Origin: Rhopalosiphum padi
Taxonomy: Eukaryota > Arthropoda > Insecta > Hemiptera > Aphididae
DNA length: 64,000 nt
Reading direction: 5' to 3'
NCBI RefSeq assembly: GCF_020882245.1
Contig: NC_083599.1
Coordinates: 10,168,001 to 10,232,000, forward strand
Positions 1 through 10,480 of this stretch are shown in pieces. The notes below the pieces were generated by a model that saw nothing but the letters and a program-made list of their open reading frames with translations, was not told the DNA's origin and did not search any database. Numbering within the stretch: position 1 is the first letter of the stretch; every line of letters begins with the position of its first letter. A program made the translations under genes and the position numbers.

Positions 1-291
1 ATAAATACCTAAATGATAAAAGACTGAATTTAAATCAAATAATTAGGCACCTTTTTTTCCGGGGACTTTATTTCCTAATATCCTCTCTAACGTCATTGGA
101 AATACGTTGTAATACCGGCGTAAAGTTAAATGAAGAAGAATTTTTTCTCAAATAAAATCATAAATACGTTAAAAATTATTAGCGAAATATGTGCTATTAG
201 TGAACCAAGAAATTCACATTTTGAGTATTATTTACCACAAAATTTTAGGTGAGGCGCCGTCTCACTTGCCTCACCCTTAAAACCGCCACTG
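1..291. repeat. Right end of an hAT-like element, cut by the window edge
   Basis: The stretch ends at 280-291 in AACCGCCACTG, the reverse complement of CAGTGGCGGTT, a typical hAT-type terminal sequence. Just inside it, at about 249-276, is a nested palindrome rich in GGTGAGGC and GCCTCACC. No matching left end is seen in the first 290 bases, so the element would begin before the window. No gene is visible here. The call rests on the terminal motif alone. Confidence 0.4.
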
Positions 292-1622
292 TTAACAACT
301 AACACATATATTTCCTTGTTTTTGTCTAAGTCCTTTTTTTTTTAAAAAAAAAAAACTCGTGTTCAATATTTTTACCAACTTTTACAAAATATTTATTAAG
401 TTCATAATTAATTATTCCACCCGATTTAATTGTATTGTTAATATAATAGAAATCTCATCGCTTATAAAAAAATATGAATAAAGTTAAAATTAATATACCC
501 ATTAAATTGAAAATTAAATCATTAATAATCCATGTTTCACTTAAAATGATAACATCAAAAAGCTCATTAAAAGTATTGGGACTTTGTACTTCAGTGTTAT
601 ATTATGTTCTTTTACATACGCGTAACACAGCAAATCTACTTTATCACAGTTAATTTACAATTGAATCGATGATTGCAAAAACGACCCGAGTCACATTTTT
701 TGTGAAATTTGGATATTAGCAAAAACACGTCATGCTAGTCATCTGTTTTTATGTGTTGAGTGGAAAAACGGCTTCAGTTATAACGTTTTTATTATATATT
801 TCTACAAGTATTCATTTTTAAATAAGAATTTTTTTCAGAATTATTTAAATCATACACTTTTTATCAATTATCCAAAAGTTTTAAAAATTGACTCATGTCG
901 TTTCTGCAATCATCTATTCAATTAATATTAGATCAAATTTGTATATTATCAAATGTTTAGAGGAAAATATAAACCGTGTTTGATTTAGGAATGTTGACTA
1001 CATAAATCTTGTAAAAACGAGTAGTTAGTACATTATACTTAAATGCATGCAAAGAAGATATTAATAATTTTCAATCACTTGTTTTCAATAGTTACAAATT
1101 CATAATAATTGATATTTACACACAGTGGCGTACGCAGGATTTTTTTAAGGGGGGTGTCATAAATCATAACTATATGTGCGAATTGACCTTTTTTTTTAGT
1201 CATTGTTTCATAATTTGAATAGATACTTATTTTTAAGGCGGGGTGTCATATCTCCCTGACACCCCCCCTGCGTACGCCACTGTTTACACAGAATCCATCT
1301 CAAATTTGTTAATTAGAATTTAGAACTTCATAACCCCTTGTACAAAATACTTAGGCAATTTAACATGTAGTTTTGCTGTTATCACCTTATCAGTAAGTGA
1401 ATAGTGATAAGTGCAAAATCTACCAATCTACTAGTTACTACCTTCATTCAATATTTTCATTTTTTACAAATATATAAATCAACTGTATTATTATAATTCA
1501 TAAGGTGTAACTGTAATAGTTAAACAAACTATTGTATAGAATAAAAATGTTTTCACATAGTTTTATAGAAATGTAGTTCTGATTGAACTATTAAGTAGTA
1601 AAACACATTTTTAGAAACAATT
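292..1622. other. Upstream region of the FAM20B gene
   Basis: This AT-rich stretch precedes the FAM20B start codon and has no credible ORF on either strand. It should hold the promoter and 5' UTR of that gene, but I see no clear TATA box or initiator that can be separated from the AT-rich background. Its one recognisable feature is the MITE at 1123-1282. Confidence 0.5.
1123..1282. mobile_element. 160-bp hAT-type MITE with 8-bp target duplication
   Basis: The element begins CAGTGGCGTACGCAGG and ends with its exact reverse complement. It is flanked on both sides by TTTACACA (1115-1122 and 1283-1290), an exact 8-bp target-site duplication. Inner arms with runs of G and C extend the palindrome. 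An 8-bp duplication and CAGTGGCG ends are typical of hAT transposons. It has no coding capacity, so it would need an hAT transposase supplied in trans. It lies about 340 bp upstream of the FAM20B start codon. Confidence 0.88.
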
Positions 1623-4600
1623 ATGTTATATCTTAGATGCTACTATAAATATTACTATATAACTTTATTGAGCATTTTTCTTGTTTTGTGTTTAAATGTT
1701 TATTTAGTGTTCTTTTTTTCAAAAGATGAATCATCTATAGGAGTAAGTAAACCTTTGAAACTTAATCAATTTAAATTATTATCATTGGTCTACAATATGT
1801 TATATAATATGTTATATTGTAATAATTTGTATATTACGAGTTGGGTAAATCAATATCAATACATTAATTATACATAGGTATTGAATAAAATTTATGGAAT
1901 AATTGAAAAATATATGTAAAATTGTTATTCATTTATTTTTATTTTTTTCTGGAAATTACCCACCCCGAGCACAAGCTTTGCTTTTTGGGGGGTCACGTTT
2001 ATACTGTATATTTTATATATTATTGTAAGCTAATCTTTTATGTCAAAATATATTATTATTATTATTATTACTTATTTACACAAAGCCCACATGAATATAA
2101 TGCTAATTTAATTACGAAGTTAATTCTTAATAATATATAATAAATGGTTTTTTTATTTTTAAATCAAAATGAAATATTTTTTAAATTATATTATAGATAC
2201 TTGCTAAAAAGCAATAATTAATATTTTCTGTATTTTTACTTTTTAGAAGCCATCTGTAATAAAATACAATGCAACATACTCTGCTACTCAAAATATTATG
2301 AATTCGTTAAGTAAACTTGACAAAGAGTATGATGTACCAGTACCAACTTTTCAGTCAAATGTTTTAAGAGAACTTAATGTACTCTTAAGTAATTTAAAAT
2401 TAAAGATCAATGGTGATATTGATTTATTTGCTGCTACTATTAAAGTAAGTATTTACTTTTTTTCTCAATATTATTAGTGTTTGAAAAGAATATATTTATT
2501 GTGTTCACATTTATACTTAGTGAACATCACTTAGGTGTATTAAATAGATTGCAGATGTGAATGAAATTTATATTTATAATAGGAATATACAATTGAACCA
2601 CTTTAGGTCATTTCAAATGAAATTCCTTTTTTAAAATTTATTTTTATACTAGTATTATGTTATTTTATTGAAATTTATCTACTTGTTGATAAATTAGTAA
2701 ATTTTGTATTTAATTTATACATGTTAAGACTTTTTATTATGATATGGTTTTTATAAGAAGTTTACTATTTTTATAATTTATAATATGTTATACATAACTA
2801 AAAAAAAAAGGCGGGCAAGTGGGTATCGCTCTGCTGTATAATAGAGATGGAGAGTAAGTCACTATAATGGATATGTTAAATTTGAATTTAATGACAGATA
2901 TCACCTAACCTTGCATTCAGTACAACTGATTTTGTATTGTTAGCTATAATAGTAAGGTAAACTGACCAATTATCAAAATTAAAAGTATGAAAATTTATCT
3001 ATGCTTAAGCAATGGATTTTTAAAATATTTTAATTTTTAGCAATATATGAGTATGTAAAATTTTGCAAATTAAAAATGTTCACAACTTGGTTAAAAATTA
3101 AATAACAAAAAAAAGCCAATACGCATGCACAGAAAATGTTCTTATCTTTATTTTGATAATAAGTCAATCTACTCTAATGTTAAAGCTACAAATACAAAAT
3201 CACATACTGAACTCAAATTGGCAATGTTGTATATTTGTATGAAGAAAACAATACATATGACTCAAATGATTACAGTGTCCTCTCAATGTTTTTTGATCTT
3301 GACTAATTTAAATTTTTATCTAAAATGTTATAATTTTACTATAGAAAAGTAAAGTTGTATTATATACTTTAAATAAATTATATAGGTAATGAACCAAAAT
3401 GGACTTATGCCTCTTTATGGTACACCATATCTGGGATCAACTATTAACTTATTAAAAACATCAAAAATTACCAAGACATATAATGCATTTAAAGGAACCC
3501 AGCTTAAGTTAATACTTATGTTTGAAAATAAACAAGAAGTTCTATTTAAACCAAAATGGTATGTACATTAAATTAAAATACTATTTTAGTATAGATTTTT
3601 ATGTGATTTCTAATGTATATTAATGTAATTGGAAATTTTCCAATATGCGGTCTACCAAAATGGAAAAATAAAAAAATTTAAATTAATTAAACTTTGATTT
3701 ACTTTTAATACACAGTGGGACATAAGTCATCCTACTTACCTACCACAGTATATAAACAAAATTTACAAAAAATAATTGGTAGTTTTTTTAATATTTTAAA
3801 TTGTAAAAAAAACATTAATTTTAATATGAATATGTTATTTTTAAAAATTTCAATTTTTGTGCATGTATGGTATTTTTTTTAATTAAAATTTGTGTACAGG
3901 AAAGAGTTAAAAAGCTTAAAAACTTTAGAGTTTAAAAACTATTTTTACGGCTCAAAATTAAAAAAAAGTTACTTTACTATAAATAATAATGATGCAGGAT
4001 TCCCAGCTATAGGTAGAACATAAAACATTGGTAGACCACATATTGTGAGATAGCCATGTAATTGAAAAAATTATTATTTTTTAAATGTAATAAGTTAGTC
4101 CTTATTAATGGTATATATATTTTAAGGTACCTAGAGTCTGAAATTATTGAAGGCAGTGTATATGCCGGTAAAGATCGTTATAATGGTGAAATAATAGCAT
4201 TTTATATTTCTCTTATTCTTGGGTTTCCACGTGTTCCAATTGTGGTGAAACGAATCTTAGATGCATCAGAATTACATGAAACAGCAAATATTGGATTAAA
4301 AAAAACAATGTACATAAATTGTAAGTTACCTTTTATCAAAGCTCAAAGTTAGTAATTTTTTTCAATTAGTTAAAGTTATGTTACTTTAATACAAAAACAA
4401 ACTAAATTAGAATAGAAGTTGGTATCTGAAATTTACTACATTTCTAACTTAGTTAAAAGTTGATTTGGTGAAAATACTAACTTAAGTTAGAAGTTAGTTT
4501 TTTTTAGTTTAAAATATAAATTAAAAAAACCCGTTTTTTCAAATTTGATATATTACATAAATTAGTTATAATGTAGGTAGGTAACAAACTTGAACTATTG

Positions 4601-7600
4601 GAGATGAATAAAAAATGAAATTGAATTACTGATATTGATCAAATTTTCAAGTAGATAGGTAGGTAGGTAATAAGTATTAACTTTCATTTCTTAGAATATC
4701 ATAACTCATAAGAAAATAGAAATTTTAACAAAATAATAAATATACAAACAGTATAACATAACATATTTGTCTATACCTACTCTATATTGACACACTATAA
4801 ATACTAAAATTCATACATAATATAGGAAATATAGGCTATATTTCCTATACTGGCTATATAGTATATTTTATAGTTTTATTATAAAAGTAAAATAATAGTA
4901 TTATTAATATTTTATTTATATAAAAATAAATATTTTTGTCATAAAATTGAAAATTGAAAATACTCGATTATAATCATATTAATACATTATTATCTGAAAA
5001 AAAAACCTACAAGAATAACTAGTTACTTATTGGTTTTAATGAGTTAGATTAGATTATTTTACACATTAAATTCAACTATAGTCTGTCCAACGAGAGAAGG
5101 TGCCGATTTTGCGCAATCCCTCGCGTCACCGAGCTATCAAAACTGGTTTGCTTATGGCTGGGTATCATTGGGGAATGCGCAGAAAAATGGATTTTGGTTG
5201 ATTTGCGGCACGTTCTCTTGCTGGAGAGAGTATAGTTGAGTTTATAATGTAAAATAATCAAATCTAACTAATATGCATTAAAACTAACTAGTTAGTGCCC
5301 AGTTTTGCCTTTTATTATTTTTTGTCAAGTTAAATAACTATATTGTATGTACATTATTTAATTTAGTAGTAATAATTAAAATCCAAATCCTATAAGATTA
5401 TTTTGTCATTATACATGAACTGAAATAACTTAATAAATGAAATATAATTCTAAGTAAATAATTTTTTTTATTTTATCTAATTTGTACGTACATATTATAA
5501 ATTAAATGTATTACTTTAATTTGAACTTGTATAATATTAAATTTTTGGGTCGATAAGCAACAACCAAGGAGACATGTGTTTATGGCAAATGTTATTATTG
5601 TAAACGTGAAGATCCAATATGTACAAAAAGTGAACGTCTAGAAGGAGCAGCAATATTTCATCTGCCATCAAATATAAAGCTTAAAAAACATTTGCACCCT
5701 TGGAGAAGAACATATATTGAAAACAAAAGAGCCAGGTTTAAAAAATATTTTATTAAACTATTAATTTGTTTTTTTTTCTGTAAACTAGAAACCTACCGTA
5801 TATCTATATATTTATAGCTTATTAGTAGTATACATTTATAAAATAAAATATATAAATAATAATGACAATGTTTAATTGACCCAGAGAGAATATTTATGAA
5901 CCAAGTATTGACCATTATTAGCAACTTAACATATTATATTTATTTGTATTACAGTTAATTTATTCCATGATATAATTAATTAATAGTATTATAAATTTAT
6001 AACTAAAGACTGGCTTTTTGCACTTAAAAAACGTGCAATTAAAGTGCTGAAATGTGCAAAATTGTGTAAAAACAAATTTTTTATTATAGGTATTTATATT
6101 TTTTTTTGCTATTTATAATTTATAATATTATTATTTATTAGTTGGCATTAACCATTAAGTGTTTATAAGAATACGAAATTTAAACTGATTTACAGTATTT
6201 GATTAACATTTATTATCATATACATATTTAAGTTTTTTTCTGTAAAACGATGTATTCTGTTACTTAATTTGTGTTTTAATTGTGAAAACACACATTCTTC
6301 ATCGACACTTGTTATCAGCCATTGTTTGTAGCAGTTTGGAATAGCAGGATCTTCTTTTAAATCTAAGTAATTTCCATTTATTGAATCATGTAAAATATTA
6401 TGTTTGGGATTTTTATAAAATATTGATTTGAATTTTTCATATACAATTTTATTTATTTTATTTTATTTTATTTTTTGTCCCTTTTCATTTTAAATTTACA
6501 TAAATCTAAAACTTAATAAATTACAAAATAATATCTGTTAATAATAGATGTTGTACTAGATTATAAAATAAAAATATTTATTCATAAGTACTAATTAGTT
6601 CATTTTTATGAAAATAAAGTCGAAATGTGAAATTTTATGTAAAATAAAACTTTCTTTAAATTAATTTATATTTCTTGATTTAGATTTGTAGCTTGTTTCT
6701 ATAGGATTTAGAACACACCATAAAAATATGCAAAATCCGCTCTTTAGTTATTACATTTTTTATTTTCAGGGATAACCCATAAAACTTTTCTTGTATGTGC
6801 CTTGGTATAATTTACTATAATTTATTTATTTATTTATTTATTATTATTTATCTATACATTTTAATAGAATAGTTTTTAAGCATGTATGATAAATTGATTT
6901 AATTATTTGTTTTAGATGGGAAGATGATAATGATTACTGTGATAGTGTTAAATCTAACTATAGTTCTGAAAGAGTCTTAGATTTTATTGATGTATCTATT
7001 TTTGATTTTATAATCGGAAACGGAGATCGACATAGATATGAAGTTGTGGAACAATTCAATAATACTATTCTTCTAATTGATAATGGAAAAAGGTATGAAG
7101 GGTTTATAATTAATAATTCTTATCTATTTGAAACCTAATTTGTTATAAGATAAAAGAAAATATCTAAATCAGCTGCATCGCCTGCATCTATTTTTTTTTA
7201 CTATGATTGAAATTATTAAACATTATATTTTGATTATCAATCGTTTTAAAACAATTTCTAGTTGCTGAAAATGATTAAGATTTTATTAAAAATACATGAA
7301 ACTTTTCTTCATAATTTTCTATAAAAATAATTCCAAAAACAATATTCTAAAGTATAAGTTTTGTAATATTTTACAATGGTGTATGTAACTTTTTGTTTAT
7401 TGCATACAGCTTACTAAATTATTTTTGAAGAAAACAAAATTACTATACCATAGTATGTTTAAATCTTTATTTCAATTGATGCTTTAATAGTTCAGTTTGA
7501 TGCTAAATCTTTATATTAATATAATTATCATAAAAATCTCTAAAATTGAATAACTAAACGTCTAATTGGATTAAATATTGTTGAGTGAGTTCATACTTTG

Positions 7601-8272
7601 TTTTGCTTAAAATGGAAAAATTGATTAAAATTTAATATATTGCTGTGTCCTATTAGTATGTATATTTTTTAGATTCTCACAGTTTAGAAATAGCCATTGA
7701 GATATAGAATCCTAATTTAGATTTTTTTTTTTTATCCAAAATCTTATGTTAGAAACTATTTTTATGTATAATGATTTAAAGATATATAAAAGCTTTTTCG
7801 TTTGTATTAATTCTCATGCATGGTGTTATTTAATAACAATAAAAAAATGTTTGAACAGTTTTGGGAATCCTTATAAAGATCACATTGACATACTGGCTCC
7901 ACTTTATCAATGTTGTATGTAAGTATAATTATATAATATAACATATTAGTATAGGTATTTAGATCTATTGTGATGATAAAATCAAGCTATATAATATGCG
8001 ATATTTATTATACACATATTATACTCCTATATATTTACTATTCATTATGTTTGTTAAATTTTATAACCAGAATCCGTTTGAAAACTTGGCAAAGACTTAA
8101 ATCGATTAAAGGCGGAACATTCACAAATATATTACAAAGTATGTTGGACATACACGAGACCTTATCTCTTCTTACTCTACCACATTACCACGCACTTGAG
8201 CGACGACTAAAAATTATTTATGCTACTGTTGTTATGTGTCAAAAAAAATCAGATAAATCGATTCTCAAATGA
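1623..8272 (+). CDS. FAM20B: Glycosaminoglycan xylosylkinase (FAM20B), 8 exons, 433 aa, complete
   Basis: FAM20B is a Golgi type II membrane kinase that phosphorylates the 2-OH of xylose in the linker tetrasaccharide of heparan and chondroitin sulfate proteoglycans. Exons: 1623-1742, 2247-2444, 3386-3558, 4127-4320, 5558-5735, 6916-7092, 7859-7918, 8071-8272. All have GT/AG borders and matching phases. Exon 1 gives a short basic N-terminus and a signal anchor at about residues 12-32. The start is the first ATG before this helix. The kinase core shows FKPK with the ATP-binding Lys161, YAGKDRYNGEI near 176-186, a Cys-rich CVYGKCYYCKRE segment, IGNGDRHRYE with catalytic Asp325, and LIDNGKSFG with metal-binding Asp343. 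It ends after the conserved LYQCCIIRLKTW region. Length is close to the about 410 residues of vertebrate FAM20B. The Cys and DRH pattern favours FAM20B over FAM20A/C. Introns carry several transposon remnants. Confidence 0.95.
2806..2912. repeat. Solo terminal fragment of a dispersed inverted-repeat family
   Basis: Located in FAM20B intron 2. It contains GGGCAAGTGGGTATCGCTCT, then GCTGTATAATAGAGATGGAG and GTTAAATTTGAATTTAATG. The same order of words, reverse-complemented, occurs at about 30370-30470, and in weaker form at about 61090-61190. This copy has no second arm nearby, so it is a broken or solo end. The element class is unknown. Confidence 0.65.
3631..4055. mobile_element. 425-bp MITE with 8-bp target duplication in FAM20B intron 3
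   Basis: Inverted arms CAATATGCGGTCTACCAA (3641-3658) and TTGGTAGACCACATATTG (4028-4045) differ at one base. The outer ends are GG and CC. The element is flanked by exact copies of ATGTAATT at 3623-3630 and 4056-4063. An 8-bp duplication fits hAT-type transposition, but the terminal sequence is not a textbook hAT end, so the superfamily is uncertain. It has no coding capacity. Its right end lies only 71 bp before the exon 4 splice acceptor. Confidence 0.75.
5017..5294. repeat. Long imperfect inverted repeat, MITE-like, in FAM20B intron 4
   Basis: The left arm (about 5017-5105) and right arm (about 5206-5294) are imperfect reverse complements. Shared words include AACTAGTTA, GTTTTAATG, AGTTAGATT, GATTATTTTAC, CAACTATA and, innermost, GTGCCG. 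The 100-bp centre is unusually G+C-rich for the region. No target duplication was recognised. It is probably a miniature transposon. A short reading frame on the - strand crosses it, but this only reflects the repeat. Confidence 0.65.
6001..6750. mobile_element. hAT-like defective transposon in FAM20B intron 5
   Basis: The left end AACTAAAGACTGGCTTTTTG and the right end, read inward as TAACTAAAGAGCGGATTTTG, form an imperfect terminal inverted repeat. Both are followed by TGCA-containing subterminal repeats. Inside lies a transposase C-terminal remnant on the - strand (6190-6444). The remaining interior is AT-rich and non-coding. No clear target duplication was found, so the exact ends are approximate. 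Confidence 0.6.
6190..6444 (-). pseudogene. hAT-family transposase C-terminal fragment
   Basis: Eighty-four uninterrupted codons end in TAA. The product includes SVDEECVFSQLKHKLSNRIH followed by FTEKNLNMYMIINVNQIL. The arrangement S-V-x-x-E-x-x-F-S-x-L-K, then R-H-like, then F-T-E-x-N-L, resembles the C-terminal dimerisation region of hAT transposases, where SVxxERxFS is the usual form; here the ER is EC. Upstream catalytic parts are absent, so this is a relic inside the element at 6001-6750. It lies in an intron, antisense to FAM20B. Confidence 0.6.
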
Positions 8273-9394
8273 TCTTAATAACAATAGCATCGTTAAGACC
8301 CAATATTAAATTAATTTTTATATTGTATTTTTATTTGTTATTGTTTAACTGTGATTGCATAGATTGTAAGATATTGTACTTCAAGTCTTAATCCAGACCT
8401 ACACAATTATTATGAAATTATTTTATAATATCTGATGTCAATGATTTTGTGAGATCTCTCGTGGAACGATGCACATTACATAATCTTTTAAAAACTGATC
8501 AAGATAATAATTTATGATAATAATAAATGTAAATGTGTAGGTAGGTAATGCATTACTTGTCACTATTCACTTCAGGGATAAAACAAAATTTGGTAGTTGG
8601 TGCCCAAAGCTTTAAGAATATTAAGCTATTAGTTAATAAAAAAGGTTTTGTTCAACCTAGGATGAACAAACTGTGACTAATTTATTATTAAATATTTCTT
8701 AATACGTAACTTTAACTTAATATATATAAATATCAGAATATTTATGTATGTTAATAAAGAAATGTATAATTTAATTTAATGTCTAGATTTAAAATTTAGT
8801 TATTCATTTTTAATTTTTAGTAAAATGTCTTATTAGTGTTCAGTTATGGGCCAATCAGTTTCTACTGTCATGATTTGTATATTTTAAGTTATACAAAATA
8901 TTTGTTTAGTAAAAACGCAATTAATAATAATATACTTTCCAGCTTTCACCAATTATGATCAGTTTGAAATTATACCGTTTAGTAAATTTGCAACTATATA
9001 AAAATGTTTTGTTGACTTCAAATACAATTGCTAAAGTTTCATTGTCCACTTGTCACTTTTGGTGATGAAATTAAATAGAAGTTTCTCAAAAAAACTTTTA
9101 TAATGACGATTGGGTTTTGACATTTATTTTTTGGTTTTGTTGGCCCACTAGTCGACAGGTGGTTTTCTTACATTATATTCCGTGTCATACTTAAGTAGCT
9201 TCTACTGTTGATGTTCAGCCGAAATTTGTTTTCTAACTTTTTTTGAATTTTACTTATATTTTGTACATCTTGATCAAGTATTACCATATTAGATAATGCA
9301 CCTTATGCATATATATGCATACATTTACATAAATTACTCTAAATGTTTTATCGCAAATTGTTAAATTATTTAAGTGACATCCAGCTATCTGTGT
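8273..9394 (+). other. FAM20B 3' UTR and downstream sequence, candidate poly(A) signals
   Basis: AATAAA hexamers occur at 8635-8640 and 8753-8758, 360-480 nt after the FAM20B stop, and are the most plausible polyadenylation signals. The rest is AT-rich with no credible ORF on either strand. Confidence 0.4.
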
Positions 9395-10213
9395 TAGTGG
9401 CGGATTAAGCTATTGCTGCCTACAAGCAGAAAATTTGACGCGGTCTCAAATTATAAAATAATATTATAAATATATTTTATTTTTATTTTTTAAGTACGCC
9501 AAATTTGCCGCTTCAATCACCTGATTATTTTGCATGTAGGGTAACCCAACTCTGATTTGTGTTGTAGATAAGTTTTAAACATTGAAACATATCAAGCAGA
9601 AGTGACAGCGATAGTCTTGTTCTTTTCCTTAAAAAAGTAGTACTGGCTGATCATCACAAATTGAGAAACATCACACTATTCAGCCTACTATCGAATTTTG
9701 TTAATTCCAGAGATATGAAAATGGGCCTATCGCCATTACAGAATAAAGTTTCTATTAGTGGTATTTTGTCAAAATAAATTTTTGCCACTCATAATCATTA
9801 TCAATTATGTTTACAAACATTAATTTGTAGGGATTATATAATACATTTTCATGGAGAATTCTCCACCTATAACATATTATTTTTGTATAACATTAAATAT
9901 TACCACCAATTTGCTCTTGGTAGAGTGGATCTGATCAAATCTTGTCATATGGCTTCTTGATCTTAATTTATTGTTCTTCAAAGTCGAGTATCACCCTCCT
10001 CCTTTAGGATTTGTTCAGTGCTATTCATACATTTCAGTTAACACATTGATGAACAGTCCATTTTATTATTACGTCCCTTTTTATTGCTGCTATAGCAGTA
10101 ATGTCCAACTACATAGTAACTATCAAGTATGTATATCACTACTGCTAAGCAGTACCGTTAAATAAATTATTCAATACTTTTAATATTTATAAAACAAAAA
10201 TATATGATTTACA
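9395..10213. repeat. Degraded transposon sequence with an hAT-like left end
   Basis: TAGTGGCGGATTAAGC at 9395-9410 matches the usual start of hAT-type elements. No partner end was recognised. On the - strand at about 9985-10120, broken frames contain fragments such as GHYCYSSNKKG that may continue the transposon-derived coding fragment just to the right. No intact gene is present. Confidence 0.4.
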
Positions 10214-10480
10214 TCAAAAAATTCTTTGTTTAACTTCATCTGAAGATTTATTAACTGATGGTGCTTTGCCTCTATTTTCATGTTCTATGAATATTCCAGT
10301 ATTGGTATCTACTCCCTCAAATGCTTTGTCTACAGGCCCATGGCTAATAAATAATGTTTCCAAAAAAAATTGTTTACAGACTTGAACATTTTCTTCTTTA
10401 TTATTCTTAAAAGTATAGACTCTTGTGTTTTCTTTAGCTTTCCTTATACTTGTTATTGGGACATGGTGTTTGACAGGTTT
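10214..10480 (-). pseudogene. Transposon-derived coding fragment, about 88 codons
   Basis: An open - strand segment ends in TGA. It encodes a basic segment with RKAKENTRVYTFKNNKEE, then VQVCKQFFLETLFISHGPVD and a KAPSVNKSSDEVKQRIF tail. The pattern of an aromatic-rich strand, V-C-x-x-F-F-x-x-T-L-x-I-S and a short K-rich linker resembles the N-terminal part of multi-copy uncharacterised proteins that I associate with insect mobile elements. That association is from memory and unverified. There is no start codon context, and the sequence beyond is frameshifted. Probably a dead copy. Confidence 0.45.

Noticed and set aside
1743..1877. Extension of the FAM20B first exon to the stop at 1877
   Set aside because: The GA/GTAAGT donor at 1743 joins in phase to exon 2 (KPSVIKYN...). 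Beyond it the frame is repetitive and ends quickly.
2014..2090. ATT-rich tract and other ATT/TAA runs (e.g. 27836-27857, 36589-36606, 53158-53179)
   Set aside because: Ordinary simple repeats of an AT-rich genome; not listed individually as findings.
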